64,000 bases of DNA from Xanthomonas hydrangeae (lineage in GTDB: Bacteria; Pseudomonadota; Gammaproteobacteria; Xanthomonadales; Xanthomonadaceae). Location of the stretch: the NCBI GenBank assembly GCA_905142475.1, contig LR990730.1, positions 3,348,001-3,412,000 of the forward strand. The letters are read 5' to 3'. The notes under the pieces were generated by a model that was not told where the DNA came from, did no database searches, and saw only the letters and a list, made by a program, of their open reading frames with translations. The position numbers and the translations under genes are program-made. Shown piece by piece: positions 21,449 to 29,651 of the stretch (positions are counted from its first letter, which is position 1; every line of letters begins with the position of its first letter).

Positions 21449-22242
21449 GCAACCTGCTCCAGGCGACGACGAAGATTGAGAAGAATGGCAGCGGTGGCGC
21501 CCCAGATACGCTGGCCCGGCCAATCGTACTCGAGCACACGGCGTGGCCGGCCGCGGAACTCCAGCTCCACGCTGCGCAGATTGTCCGGGTCCATCAGGTA
21601 CGCCAACGGCACTTCGAACACATCAGCCACTTCGTCCGGCTGCGGCACCGCCACGAATGCCGGGTCGATCACCGCAACCACCGGCGTCACGCGAAACCCG
21701 CTCACGGTCAAAAACGGATCCAGATAACCCAATGCATGCACTTGATCCGCGCCGAGCGCGATCTCTTCGCAACTCTCGCGCAGCGCCGCAGCCGCCGCAT
21801 CGGCATCGGAGGGCTCGATCCGCCCACCGGGAAAACTGACCTGCCCGGCGTGATGGCGCAGGCTGTCGGTGCGGCGCGTCAGCAGCACCATGCTGCCATG
21901 TTCGCGTGGAATCAGACCGCACAACACCGCCGCTTCGGCAGAGGCGCCGCCTTCGGTCAGATCGATCAATTCGGCATGGTTCCAACCCGGCCCATCGGGC
22001 GCGGTGTCCAGCGGATACAACGCACGCCGCAACTGCGCGCATTCGGGCAGCCGCGCCGCCAATGCGCGCGCAGGCAGAACCGTCTGCAGATATGTCCGGC
22101 GTTCGGCGTCGCTCATGCTCATCCAGCGTGCAATTTCATCCAGGCTGCGCAGGCAGCCGACACAGTGCGACTGCGCGTCCAACGAACATACACCGATACA
22201 TGGGCTGGGCAGACTGCCGTCGTTCGAATCCTTGTCGGTCAT
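21445..22242 (-). CDS. DUF1289-Nudix fusion, CoA pyrophosphatase type
   Basis: 265-residue two-domain protein. Residues about 10-55 are a DUF1289 module with four cysteines, Cys15, Cys19, Cys27 and Cys30 (SPCIGVCSLDAQSHCVGC), probably a metal site. Residues about 85-260 are a Nudix hydrolase: the CoA-diphosphatase signature LLTRRTDSLRHHAGQVSFPG precedes the Nudix box GGRIEPSD...ALRESCEEIALG. By family it cleaves CoA or its derivatives to 4'-phosphopantetheine compounds and adenosine 3',5'-bisphosphate. Start at ATG 22242; the frame continues to 22476 into the FKBP gene and is rejected. Coupled to sseA by a 4-bp overlap. Confidence 0.88.
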   Translation of the reverse strand: MTDKDSNDGSLPSPCIGVCSLDAQSHCVGCLRSLDEIARWMSMSDAERRTYLQTVLPARALAARLPECAQLRRALYPLDTAPDGPGWNHAELIDLTEGGASAEAAVLCGLIPREHGSMVLLTRRTDSLRHHAGQVSFPGGRIEPSDADAAAAALRESCEEIALGADQVHALGYLDPFLTVSGFRVTPVVAVIDPAFVAVPQPDEVADVFEVPLAYLMDPDNLRSVELEFRGRPRRVLEYDWPGQRIWGATAAILLNLRRRLEQVA

Positions 22243-22311
22243 CGCTCGCTCCTGCCGCCCCGCACCGTCAAGACCTCCAACCGACTTTTGCGCTCGCGCA
22301 TGTCCGGTGGA

Positions 22312-22343
22312 CCCAAACGACAACGCCGGCCTGGTGGCCGGCG
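22312..22343 (-). terminator. Rho-independent-like terminator after the FKBP-like gene
   Basis: On the minus strand, CGCCGGCC and GGCCGGCG (22336-22343 with 22324-22331) form a perfect 8-bp stem with a 4-nt loop, followed by the T-rich tail TTGTCGTTT. It lies just beyond the stop at 22368. Confidence 0.6.
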
Positions 22344-22367
22344 CTGTCACAGCAACATCAAACGCAA

Positions 22368-23066
22368 TTACTTGACGCTGACCAGCTTGATCTCGAACTG
22401 CACGGCCACGTTCGGCGGGAACGGCGTACGCGGGTCGGCACCGTAGGCCTTCTCCGGCGGCAAGGTCACTTCCCACTTCGAGCCAGCCGGCATCTGCAGC
22501 AGCGTATCGCGCATGGCCTGCATCTCGACTTCGCTGACCTTGATGGCCGGAATCTGCTGCGCCGGACGTGCCTTCTCGCGATCGCCGAAGGGGAACGGAC
22601 CGGCCACTTCCAGCTGCACGGTGCTGGCCTGGGTCGGCTTGGCGCCCTTGCCGGCTTCGATCACTCGGTACTGCACGCCGCTCGGCAGCGTCTGCACGCC
22701 AGCGGTGCCCTTGTTCTTGGCCAGGAACTGGTCGCTCTTGGTCTTGTTGGCAGCAGCAGCCTTGTCGTACTCGGCCTTGGCCTGCTGGGCACGGCCCTGC
22801 TCACGCTTCTGGAACGCCTCGACGGCCGGCTTCAGCTGATCGGCAGTGATCGACGGCTGCTTCTTGGCATAGGCGTCTTGCAGACCCTTCACCACCGCAT
22901 TGATGTCAAGCTGCTCGCCGCGACCGGTGAGCTCGGCAAGGTTGTTGCCGTAGTCATAGCCGAAGTAGTAGCTCAACTTGCCTTTCTCGGACGTTGTGTC
23001 CTGGGCCAGTGCATTGCCCGTCAGGGCCAGGGCCGCCACAGCGACCGCGATAGAACGCAACTTCAT
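22368..23066 (-). CDS. Divergent FKBP-like protein, periplasmic
   Basis: 232 residues with a Sec signal peptide (KLRSIAVAVAALALTGNALA, then Q). An FKBP_N-type dimerisation/helical segment (SYYFGYDYGNNLAELTGRG to about residue 130) precedes the C-terminal FKBP-like domain with TLPSGVQYRVIEAGKGAKP. The C-terminal strands KWEVTLPPEKAYGADPRTPF match FKBP, but the catalytic stretch Y-x-G-x-L-x-D-G-x-x-F-D-S is absent, replaced by EVAGPFPFGDREKARPAQQ. So isomerase activity is doubtful and a chaperone role is more likely. Start at ATG 23066 (GGAGA 9 nt upstream); a TTG at 23069 precedes it. A canonical FKBP lies at 62043-63014. Confidence 0.88.
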   Translation of the reverse strand: MKLRSIAVAVAALALTGNALAQDTTSEKGKLSYYFGYDYGNNLAELTGRGEQLDINAVVKGLQDAYAKKQPSITADQLKPAVEAFQKREQGRAQQAKAEYDKAAAANKTKSDQFLAKNKGTAGVQTLPSGVQYRVIEAGKGAKPTQASTVQLEVAGPFPFGDREKARPAQQIPAIKVSEVEMQAMRDTLLQMPAGSKWEVTLPPEKAYGADPRTPFPPNVAVQFEIKLVSVK

Positions 23067-23229
23067 CAAACAATTCTCCAGGGTGGTGGCACAGGACGGG
23101 TCTGCCGCCTGAGATGACGCGCTAGGATAGCGGCCGCGATACCGAACCGCTACTTATCACGAAAGCTATGACCAGCAAGGCTTTCGGAAGTTCCGTATTT
23201 ACTAATTTTTTACGTTCGTAAGGATTTCC

Positions 23230-24012
23230 ATGTCCAATCACGTCATTCTGATCGCCGACCACGCCAGTGTACGGACGATCAGGGTCAATCGACCGGACAA
23301 ACTGAACGCCTTGAACCAGGACACGATGCGGGCGCTGGATCAGGCGTTCCAGGATGCCGCCAGCGCGGATGACGTGCGCGTGGTGGTTCTCACCGGCGCG
23401 GGCCCGAAAGCTTTCGTGGCCGGCGCGGATATCGCCGAAATGCGCGATCTGTCTGCAATGCAGGGGCGCGAATTCTCGCTGCTCGGCCAGCAGCTGATGC
23501 GCCGGATCGAGCGCATGCCCAAACCGGTGATCGCGATGATCAATGGTTTTGCGCTGGGCGGCGGACTGGAGCTGGCCATGGCCTGCCATCTACGCATTGC
23601 CGCAGCCACCGCGCGCCTGGGGCAGCCGGAAATCAATCTCGGCCTGATCCCCGGTTTCGGCGGCACCCAGCGGCTGTTGCGCCTGACCGGTCGTGCCGCT
23701 GCGCTCGAACTGTGTCTGCTTGGCCAGCCGATCGATGCAACGCGCGCATTGCAGCTGGGCCTGCTCAACCGCGTGGTCGAGCCGGAGGCGCTGCAGGAAG
23801 AAACACTCGCCTTGGCGCAGCGCCTGGCCGCGGCTGCACCGCTCGCACTGCGCGGCATTCTGGATGCGGTGGTGTTCGGCGGCGAATGCGCGATCGAAGA
23901 AGGCTTACAGCTGGAAACCGCACAATTTGCGCTGTTGTTCGCCAGCGACGACATGCGCGAAGGCACCCGCGCCTTTCTCGAAAAACGCCCCGCACATTTT
24001 CTCAATCGCTGA
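23230..24012 (+). CDS. Enoyl-CoA hydratase/isomerase (crotonase family)
   Basis: 260-residue cytoplasmic enzyme hydrating 2-enoyl-CoA in fatty-acid beta-oxidation. Both catalytic glutamates are present: GFALGGGLELAMAC and GQPEINLGLIPGFGGTQRL. The oxyanion-hole peptides AFVAGADIAEM and LGGGLE are also present. RBS AAGGA precedes ATG 23230 with a 5-nt gap. Next in line on the plus strand are a small unknown gene and endonuclease III, both close enough for one transcript. The substrate chain length cannot be read from sequence. Confidence 0.93.
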   Translation: MSNHVILIADHASVRTIRVNRPDKLNALNQDTMRALDQAFQDAASADDVRVVVLTGAGPKAFVAGADIAEMRDLSAMQGREFSLLGQQLMRRIERMPKPVIAMINGFALGGGLELAMACHLRIAAATARLGQPEINLGLIPGFGGTQRLLRLTGRAAALELCLLGQPIDATRALQLGLLNRVVEPEALQEETLALAQRLAAAAPLALRGILDAVVFGGECAIEEGLQLETAQFALLFASDDMREGTRAFLEKRPAHFLNR

Positions 24013-24022
24013 TCGATTCGCC

Positions 24023-24403
24023 ATGACGTCCGACCCCATACCGGTATCACGTCCGCTGCCGCTGCAACTATTCGACTGCGTGCAAGCGGACGATCTCGAC
24101 GGCGCGCTGGCGCTCGGCCTGATGGAGTACCTGCCCGATCCACGCGACGACCTGCTGGACCCGGCCTGCCCGCAGCTACGCGCGGGATTGCTCGCCGCAC
24201 AACAGCGCCTGCGTGATGCCTGGGCCGCACGCGAACGCTACCGCGCACGCAGCGCGCGCCTGCAGCGCCGCGCTGCCGAACGCGATGCTCGCCGCACGCC
24301 CGCACCGGCACCCAGCCAACCCGTCGCTGCCGCATTGCCGCCGTTGGCCGCCGCCATCCTGGCGCGCGCCAAGGCCAAGGCCGCAGGTGGAACACAGCCA
24401 TGA
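24023..24403 (+). CDS. Hypothetical protein upstream of nth
   Basis: 126 residues, not recognised. No signal or membrane segment. An acidic N-terminal part (CVQADDLDGALALGLMEYLPDPRDDLLDPACPQLRAG) is followed by an Arg-rich helix (RERYRARSARLQRRAAERDARR) and an Ala/Lys tail ending ILARAKAKAAGG, which resembles the Ala/Lys-rich tails of Rnf/Rsx-type proteins that neighbour nth in other gammaproteobacteria. That likeness is weak. Start at ATG 24023, 10 bp after the hydratase stop. Its stop overlaps the nth start by 4 bp (ATGA), so it is translated as part of the operon. Confidence 0.6.
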   Translation: MTSDPIPVSRPLPLQLFDCVQADDLDGALALGLMEYLPDPRDDLLDPACPQLRAGLLAAQQRLRDAWAARERYRARSARLQRRAAERDARRTPAPAPSQPVAAALPPLAAAILARAKAKAAGGTQP

Positions 24404-25110
24404 ACGCGATCCGCCCCGCCCTGCCGGCACGTCGCGGCAGCATCATGCGCAAGCCCGAAGTGCAGGAAATGTTCGAACGCCTGCGCGAACTCAACCCGCA
24501 CCCGACCACCGAGCTGGAATACACCACCCCGTTCGAGTTGCTGATCGCCGTGCTGCTTTCGGCGCAAGCCACCGATGTCGGCGTCAACAAGGCCACCCGC
24601 AAGCTGTACCCGGTCGCCAATACGCCGCGCGACATTCTCGATCTCGGCGAAGAAGGCCTGAAGCGCTACATCGCCACCATCGGCCTGTTCAACGCCAAGG
24701 CAAAGAACGTCATCGCCACCTGTCGTATTTTGCTCGAGCAATACGCTGGAGAAGTCCCGCATGATCGCGCGGCGCTGGAAGCATTGCCCGGTGTCGGCCG
24801 CAAGACCGCCAACGTGGTGCTCAACACCGCATTCGGCGAGCCCACCATGGCGGTGGACACGCATATCTTCCGCGTGGCCAATCGCACCGGACTTGCGCCG
24901 GGCAAGGACGTGCGCGTGGTCGAAGACAAACTGGTGAAGGTCATTCCTGCGGAGTTTCTGCACGACGCGCATCACTGGCTCATCCTGCATGGCCGCTACG
25001 TCTGCAAGGCACGCAAACCGGATTGCCCGGGCTGCGTGATCCACGACCTGTGCCGCTATCGTGACAAGACCGTGGCTCCGACCGAACGGCCGCCATCTCC
25101 GCGAGGCTGA
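24400..25110 (+). CDS. nth: Endonuclease III
   Basis: DNA glycosylase/AP lyase removing oxidised pyrimidines. 236 residues including an N-terminal extension of about 15 residues before MRKPEVQEMFERL, the usual beginning. The helix-hairpin-helix LPGVGRKTANVVLN holds the catalytic Lys. The catalytic Asp is in MAVDTHIFRVANR. The 4Fe-4S site C-x6-C-x2-C-x5-C is CKARKPDCPGCVIHDLC. Start at ATG 24400 overlaps the upstream stop by 4 bp; ATG 24445 would give the shorter conventional form. Confidence 0.95.
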   Translation: MNAIRPALPARRGSIMRKPEVQEMFERLRELNPHPTTELEYTTPFELLIAVLLSAQATDVGVNKATRKLYPVANTPRDILDLGEEGLKRYIATIGLFNAKAKNVIATCRILLEQYAGEVPHDRAALEALPGVGRKTANVVLNTAFGEPTMAVDTHIFRVANRTGLAPGKDVRVVEDKLVKVIPAEFLHDAHHWLILHGRYVCKARKPDCPGCVIHDLCRYRDKTVAPTERPPSPRG

Positions 25111-25216
25111 CGCGGTCTACCTCAACGTGGCTGAGACAATCCATCAGGGCCACCAGAGACTGCGCAGCGCCCAGCCGCGCTAGGCCCATCGTCTCGGCAA
25201 AGCCAACCAGGGCATT

Positions 25217-25264
25217 TGCGAATCTCCAATCGCAAATCCCGAATCCCCGCCTCCCGAATCCCGG
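25217..25264. repeat. AATCCCGAATCCC-type repeat, copy 2 (one arm)
   Basis: Run of AATCCC/GAATCCC units (AAATCCCGAATCCCC, then CCCGAATCCCGG) in the gap between the convergent nth and SulP genes. It matches the right arm of the inverted-repeat family at 11022, 37116, 49151 and 52566. No convincing left arm is seen here, so this is a half element. Confidence 0.6.
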
Positions 25265-25266
25265 CC

Positions 25267-25319
25267 AAAAAAAATCGCGACCGGATGATGCGTCTTACGG
25301 CGCCATGCATCATCCGGTC
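25267..25319 (-). terminator. Strong Rho-independent terminator of the carbonic anhydrase-SulP operon
   Basis: Perfect 13-bp stem, GACCGGATGATGC (25279-25291) with GCATCATCCGGTC (25307-25319), 15-nt loop. On the minus strand it is followed by a T8 run (A8 at 25267-25274). It lies 46 bp after the SulP stop. Confidence 0.88.
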
Positions 25320-25365
25320 ACGACAGGGGTCACCCAGCGCGAACGCCGGGCGGTTTGCAGCAGGT

Positions 25366-26934
25366 TTACGCCGCCTTGGCTTGCTCCACGCGCTGTTCGA
25401 CCAGCACGCTTTCCACCGTTGGCTGACCTTCCACGCGTCGATCAAGCTCGTTCCAGTCCACCACCAACTCGCAGCCGCGCGAGGCCGCATTCCGGCTCCA
25501 GTCGCGCAGCAACTCGATGCAGGCGTGGTCGACATGGTGCAGCTTGGCAACGTCCAGATGCAGTGCGGTATTGGGCGGCACGCTTTCCAGCGTACGCGCC
25601 ATCGCCGGCACCTTCAGGAACGTTGCCGAACCCTGCAGGGTCAGATGCATCTCGTCCTTCTTGTGCTCGTGCTCACGCACGTCCACCTTCAGGCGCGAAG
25701 AATGCAGGGCCAGACGGAACAACGACAGACCGAAGCCGATCAACACACCGGTCAGCAGGTCGGTGGCCACGATCGCGAAGGTGGTGGCCAGATAGATCGC
25801 CGCGGTGCCACGACCATAGGTCGCCAGCTCCTTGACCTGACCGATCTTGATCATCTTCACACCCGTGTAGACCAGGATGCCGGCCAGACAGGCCACCGGC
25901 GTCATCCGCAACAGCCACGGCAGCAGCATCGCGAACACCAGCAACCAGCTGCCATGCAGCACCGTGGACATGCGCGTGGCCGCACCGGCCTGCACGTTGG
26001 CCGCACTGCGCACGATCACGCCGGTCATCGGCAATGCGCCGAGGAAACCGCACAACATATTGCCCACGCCCTGCGCCGCCAGTTCACGGTCGTAGTTGGT
26101 GCGTGCGCCCTGATGCATGCGATCCACCGCTGCCGCCGACAGCAAGGTTTCTGCGCTGGCGATGAAGGCAAACGTCACCGCAGACACCAGCAAGGTCGCG
26201 TTGAACACGCCGAAGATGTCCGAGATGCTGGGGATGCTGATCGCAGAGAACAGGTTGGTCGGCACGTCTACCTTGGCAACGTTCAAACCCTGCAACTGCA
26301 CCGCCGCAGTGACCGCCACCACCGCGATCAACGCGCCTGGCAAGAACCGCAGACGCTGCGGACGCAGCTTGTCCCACGCCAGGATGATGCCGATGGTGGC
26401 CAGACCCACGAACAACGCGGTGCGGCCGGTGCCTTCGCTGATCGCCTGCCACACCACGGCCGGCAGTGCAGCGAAGTTTTCCAGACCGCGCGCCTTGGGT
26501 GCGGCATCCATCAACACATGCGCCTGCGAGGCCACGATCAGGATGCCGATACCGGACAACATGCCGGCCACCACGGCCGGCGATGTCATGCGGAACCACA
26601 CGCCTGCACGGCACAGACCGGCGACCAACTGAATCGCACCGGCCAACAGGATCACCGGCCCGAGCGCGGCGATGCCGTGCTCCCTGACCAGCTCGAACAC
26701 CAACACAGCCAGGCCGGCGGCAGGCCCACTCACCTGCAACGGAGAACCCGCCACGAAGCCAACGACCAGACCACCGATGATGCCGGTGATCAGACCTGCG
26801 GCCGGCGGCATGCCGGATGCGATCGCAATGCCCATACACAACGGGAGCGCGACGAGGAAGACAACGACAGACGCCAATAAATCACGCCCGAACAGTCCCT
26901 GACGGAAATATCCGCCGATACCTGATGTGTTCAT
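25366..26934 (-). CDS. SulP family anion (probably bicarbonate) transporter with STAS domain
   Basis: 522-residue inner-membrane transporter. About 12 hydrophobic segments from residue 20 (LLASVVVFLVALPLCMGIAI) to about 420, including GSPLQVSGPAAGLAVLVFEL, the substrate-binding TM3 region. A C-terminal STAS domain (about residues 430-520) contains LHLDVAKLHHVDHACIELLRDW. The gene begins 11 bp after the carbonic anhydrase stop on the same strand, an arrangement that argues for bicarbonate as substrate. Sulfate cannot be excluded by sequence. The transcript ends at the terminator just downstream. Confidence 0.9.
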   Translation of the reverse strand: MNTSGIGGYFRQGLFGRDLLASVVVFLVALPLCMGIAIASGMPPAAGLITGIIGGLVVGFVAGSPLQVSGPAAGLAVLVFELVREHGIAALGPVILLAGAIQLVAGLCRAGVWFRMTSPAVVAGMLSGIGILIVASQAHVLMDAAPKARGLENFAALPAVVWQAISEGTGRTALFVGLATIGIILAWDKLRPQRLRFLPGALIAVVAVTAAVQLQGLNVAKVDVPTNLFSAISIPSISDIFGVFNATLLVSAVTFAFIASAETLLSAAAVDRMHQGARTNYDRELAAQGVGNMLCGFLGALPMTGVIVRSAANVQAGAATRMSTVLHGSWLLVFAMLLPWLLRMTPVACLAGILVYTGVKMIKIGQVKELATYGRGTAAIYLATTFAIVATDLLTGVLIGFGLSLFRLALHSSRLKVDVREHEHKKDEMHLTLQGSATFLKVPAMARTLESVPPNTALHLDVAKLHHVDHACIELLRDWSRNAASRGCELVVDWNELDRRVEGQPTVESVLVEQRVEQAKAA

Positions 26935-26945
26935 GATGTGCTCCG

Positions 26946-27626
26946 TCAGGCCAGTTCAGCGCGCACGACTTGCTGCAGTCGCGGACGTGGGGTGGCTTCG
27001 GGGGTGTTTTCCGCCAACAACGGACGGAAGCCACCCTTCTCGGCATCGAAGGCGCGGATCTCGCCATGGGCGATGTCGTAGATCCAGCCGTGGATACGCA
27101 AGGTGCCAGCAGCCAGACGTGCGGCAACCACCGGCTGCGTCCGCAGATGGTCCAGCTGCGAGACCACGTTCTCCTCGGTCATGCAGTCCAGCGCGTCCTG
27201 ACTATGCGGATCGTGGCCATGATGGGCGGTGACATGGCGCGCCGAGTCGGTGTGCTTGAGCCACGCGGCCACGGACGGCACATCTTCCAGCGATTCCGGC
27301 TTGAGCACCGCCTTCATGGCGCCGCAATCGGTATGGCCGCAGATCACGATATGGCGCACACCCAGCACGGCGATGGCGTACTCGATCGCAGCGACAACGC
27401 CGCTGACGTGTTGCGAGTAAGGCGGCACGACGTTGCCGATGTTGCGATAGACGAACAATTCGCCGGGCTGGGCGGAGAAAATCAGCTCCGGCATGACGCG
27501 CGAATCGGCGCACGTAATAAACAACGTGTGCGGACTCTGGCCACCGGCCAATTCCTGAAAGCGCGCACTCTGGCGCGGATACACTTCCTTACGGAAATGA
27601 CGAAAACCATCTAGCAAGCTTTGCAT
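26946..27626 (-). CDS. Beta-class carbonic anhydrase
   Basis: 226-residue zinc enzyme hydrating CO2. All ligands are visible: Cys and Asp in ITCADSRVMPE (Cys39, Asp41), His and Cys in VICGHTDCGAMKAVL. FRHFRKEVYPRQSARFQELA opens the protein as in the SulP-linked subgroup. The first gene of a two-gene minus-strand operon with the SulP transporter; the pairing suggests bicarbonate uptake coupled to CO2 hydration. Distinct from the partial carbonic anhydrase at the window start. Confidence 0.95.
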   Translation of the reverse strand: MQSLLDGFRHFRKEVYPRQSARFQELAGGQSPHTLFITCADSRVMPELIFSAQPGELFVYRNIGNVVPPYSQHVSGVVAAIEYAIAVLGVRHIVICGHTDCGAMKAVLKPESLEDVPSVAAWLKHTDSARHVTAHHGHDPHSQDALDCMTEENVVSQLDHLRTQPVVAARLAAGTLRIHGWIYDIAHGEIRAFDAEKGGFRPLLAENTPEATPRPRLQQVVRAELA

Positions 27627-27740
27627 GGGAGATACCTCTAGGCAACGGATGGCAATCCACGGCGCAAACCGCGAAGTGCAAAGACGAACAAATCAAAATG
27701 AGTCCGGTGCGCAGCACCGGTTGACGCGACAAACGAAGGA

Positions 27741-28082
27741 TCAGGCGCGCAGTGCGTTAGGAGGACGCAGTTGCGGGATCAGGTCGCGTTTTTGAGATGC
27801 CGGCGCGTAGTGCGCGTACCAGGAGGGAAAATAGCGTGCGACCACCGGCCATGCTTGGGAGAGCAAGGGGATGTCGTCTGCAGAATGGGTATCGACCTGG
27901 GTCTGTGCGTCCCCGTCGTCCTGCAGATCTTCGGCTGCGTCACGTTCTTCGCCAGCATCCACCATCACCGCCAAGCCGTCGCCCACAAGCGCATCGTGGA
28001 TGCGATCGTGCGCATTGGCTGCCGACCACGCGGTGAGCGCGAGTAGGCAAACCAACAGCAATTGGAGGAATCGAGGAAACAT
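27741..28082 (-). CDS. Small secreted hypothetical protein
   Basis: 113 residues with a clear Sec signal (MFPRFLQLLLVCLLALTAWS, cleavage near ANA-H). The mature part starts HDRIHDALVGDG and has an acidic middle (DAGEERDAAEDLQDDGDAQTQ). No cysteines remain after cleavage, and I recognise no domain. It lies 115 bp upstream of the carbonic anhydrase start on the same strand and diverges from oprO across a 318-bp gap. A phosphate-starvation link is possible from location only. Confidence 0.55.
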   Translation of the reverse strand: MFPRFLQLLLVCLLALTAWSAANAHDRIHDALVGDGLAVMVDAGEERDAAEDLQDDGDAQTQVDTHSADDIPLLSQAWPVVARYFPSWYAHYAPASQKRDLIPQLRPPNALRA

Positions 28083-28400
28083 GGCCTCGAAACTAACAAT
28101 TTAGAACGCGCCTGCGCAAGTGGTGCGACGCACAAAGCGCTTGATTGGCCGGCATTTCACGGCATCGATTCAGGTCGCCATAAGCTTGAGCCCGCCAGGA
28201 GCATGTAAAGAAGCGCTATCGCAATTGTCATAAACCGGCCGTCGTTCAGACTTATGACACACACTGACAAAGTTAAAACATGCGTAAATCTTTGTCTTCA
28301 TTGACAAAAATCAAATTGCGATGCGATACAAAGTTGTCACATTAACGCAACTTTCACGCCCTAGCCTGCGCTCACTTTCTCGTCAGGTCGCAAGGCACCC
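28083..28400. promoter_or_regulatory. Divergent regulatory gap upstream of oprO with PhoB-like inverted sites
   Basis: AT-rich for this genome. TGTCATAA (28226-28233) and TTATGACA (28252-28259) are an exact 8-bp inverted repeat, both containing the PhoB core TGTCAT in opposite directions. A sigma70-like TTGACA (28301-28306) stands 18 bp before GATACA (28325-28330). TTGTCAC at 28334-28340 repeats the core again. No ORF of note. Regulation by PhoB is inferred from motif and gene content. Confidence 0.5.
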
Positions 28401-29651
28401 ATGAAATTTTCTCCTACCCTGCTCGGCTCGGCCTTGTTGCTGGCGCTGGCCGCGCCCGCTGCGCATGCCGAAATCGCCATCGATGTGATCGACGGCTCCG
28501 AAGTCTCGCTGGAAGGCCTGGTCCAGGCCGATGGCAACTGGTTTCACAACGATGTGCAGGACCTCAACGGACCGATCGGCGCCAATGGCGACAATTCCGA
28601 ATTCAGCATCCGTCGCGCCGAGCTGGTGCTCAAGGGCAAGGGCCCGGGCAATTTCGAGTGGGTGGCCGGGTATGACCCGAGCGTGCTGAAGGAAGTCACC
28701 ATCCGCGGCACCACCATCCGCAGCACCGGGCGCTTCCTCGACAACAACATCAAGTACAAGTTCGCCGGCAACGCCAACAACTACCTGCAGATCGGTCAGT
28801 TCAAGCAGCCCAACAGCCTGGAAGAACTCTCCAGCACCAAGAACAACGATTTCGTCTCCAAGGCAGCGGTGACCAATACCTACGGCATCTCGCGCCGGCT
28901 GGGCGTGGCCTACGGCATGGGCGACAACAACTGGAGCATCACCGCCAGTGCGTTCGGTCGCGAACTGACCCGCAATCAGGCGCATGGCAGCGGCTACGGC
29001 GCGCGCGGCACCTGGGCGCCGATCAACGAAAGCGGCAACGTGCTGCACGTCGGCCTCAGCTATCTGGGTTACGACACCGACGACGACACCCTGCGCCTGC
29101 GCGCGCGTCCGGACGCCGACCTGACCACCATCCGCCTGATCGACAGCGGCGCCATCACCAACGTGGACAGCGTGGGTGTGGCCGGTGCCGAGGCCATGTG
29201 GATCACCGGCCCGTTCAAGCTGCAGAGCGAATTCTTCCAGGAAAACGCCAAGCGCATCGGCAACAACGCCAACGATTACAAGAGCGATGGCTGGTACGTC
29301 AGCGGCGTCTGGAACATCACCGGCGAGACCTGGGGCTACAAGGCCGGCGTGCCGACCACCCCGCTGCCGAACGCGCCGGCCTCCGGTCTGTGGCAGCTGG
29401 CGGTGCGCTACGACACGCTGGACCTCAACGACGGCCACCTGGTCTCCAACGGCAGCACCCCGTTCGTGGACGGCGTGCTGGGCGGCAAGATGGATGTGTG
29501 GACGATCGGTGCCAACTGGTACTGGCGCTCCAACTTCAAGTTCGCGCTGGACTACGCGAAGGTGGAGAGCACCCGATACAGCAGCGCCACGCGTGGCCTG
29601 GTCGACGACAACCCGTCGATCATCGAGGCACGTGCGCAGTTCTATTGGTAA
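28401..29651 (+). CDS. oprO: Phosphate-selective outer-membrane porin OprO/OprP family
   Basis: 416 residues. Signal peptide MKFSPTLLGSALLLALAAPAAHA. Then a 16-strand-type beta-barrel: repeated alternating strands, for example FSIRRAELVLKGKGPGNFEWVAGYDPSV, conserved in the OprP family. The barrel ends on the aromatic residue W of QFYW, the outer-membrane insertion signal. It opens a phosphate block followed by pstS, pstS, pstC, pstA, pstB and phoU on the same strand. The 197 bp to the first pstS are not obviously a terminator, so readthrough is plausible. Orthophosphate or polyphosphate specificity is not distinguishable here. Confidence 0.92.
   Translation: MKFSPTLLGSALLLALAAPAAHAEIAIDVIDGSEVSLEGLVQADGNWFHNDVQDLNGPIGANGDNSEFSIRRAELVLKGKGPGNFEWVAGYDPSVLKEVTIRGTTIRSTGRFLDNNIKYKFAGNANNYLQIGQFKQPNSLEELSSTKNNDFVSKAAVTNTYGISRRLGVAYGMGDNNWSITASAFGRELTRNQAHGSGYGARGTWAPINESGNVLHVGLSYLGYDTDDDTLRLRARPDADLTTIRLIDSGAITNVDSVGVAGAEAMWITGPFKLQSEFFQENAKRIGNNANDYKSDGWYVSGVWNITGETWGYKAGVPTTPLPNAPASGLWQLAVRYDTLDLNDGHLVSNGSTPFVDGVLGGKMDVWTIGANWYWRSNFKFALDYAKVESTRYSSATRGLVDDNPSIIEARAQFYW

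Noticed and set aside
22368..22476. Nudix gene extended to 22476
   Set aside because: The extension is antisense-free but overlaps the 3' end of the FKBP gene and the terminator and lacks conservation; ATG 22242 begins the DUF1289 module.
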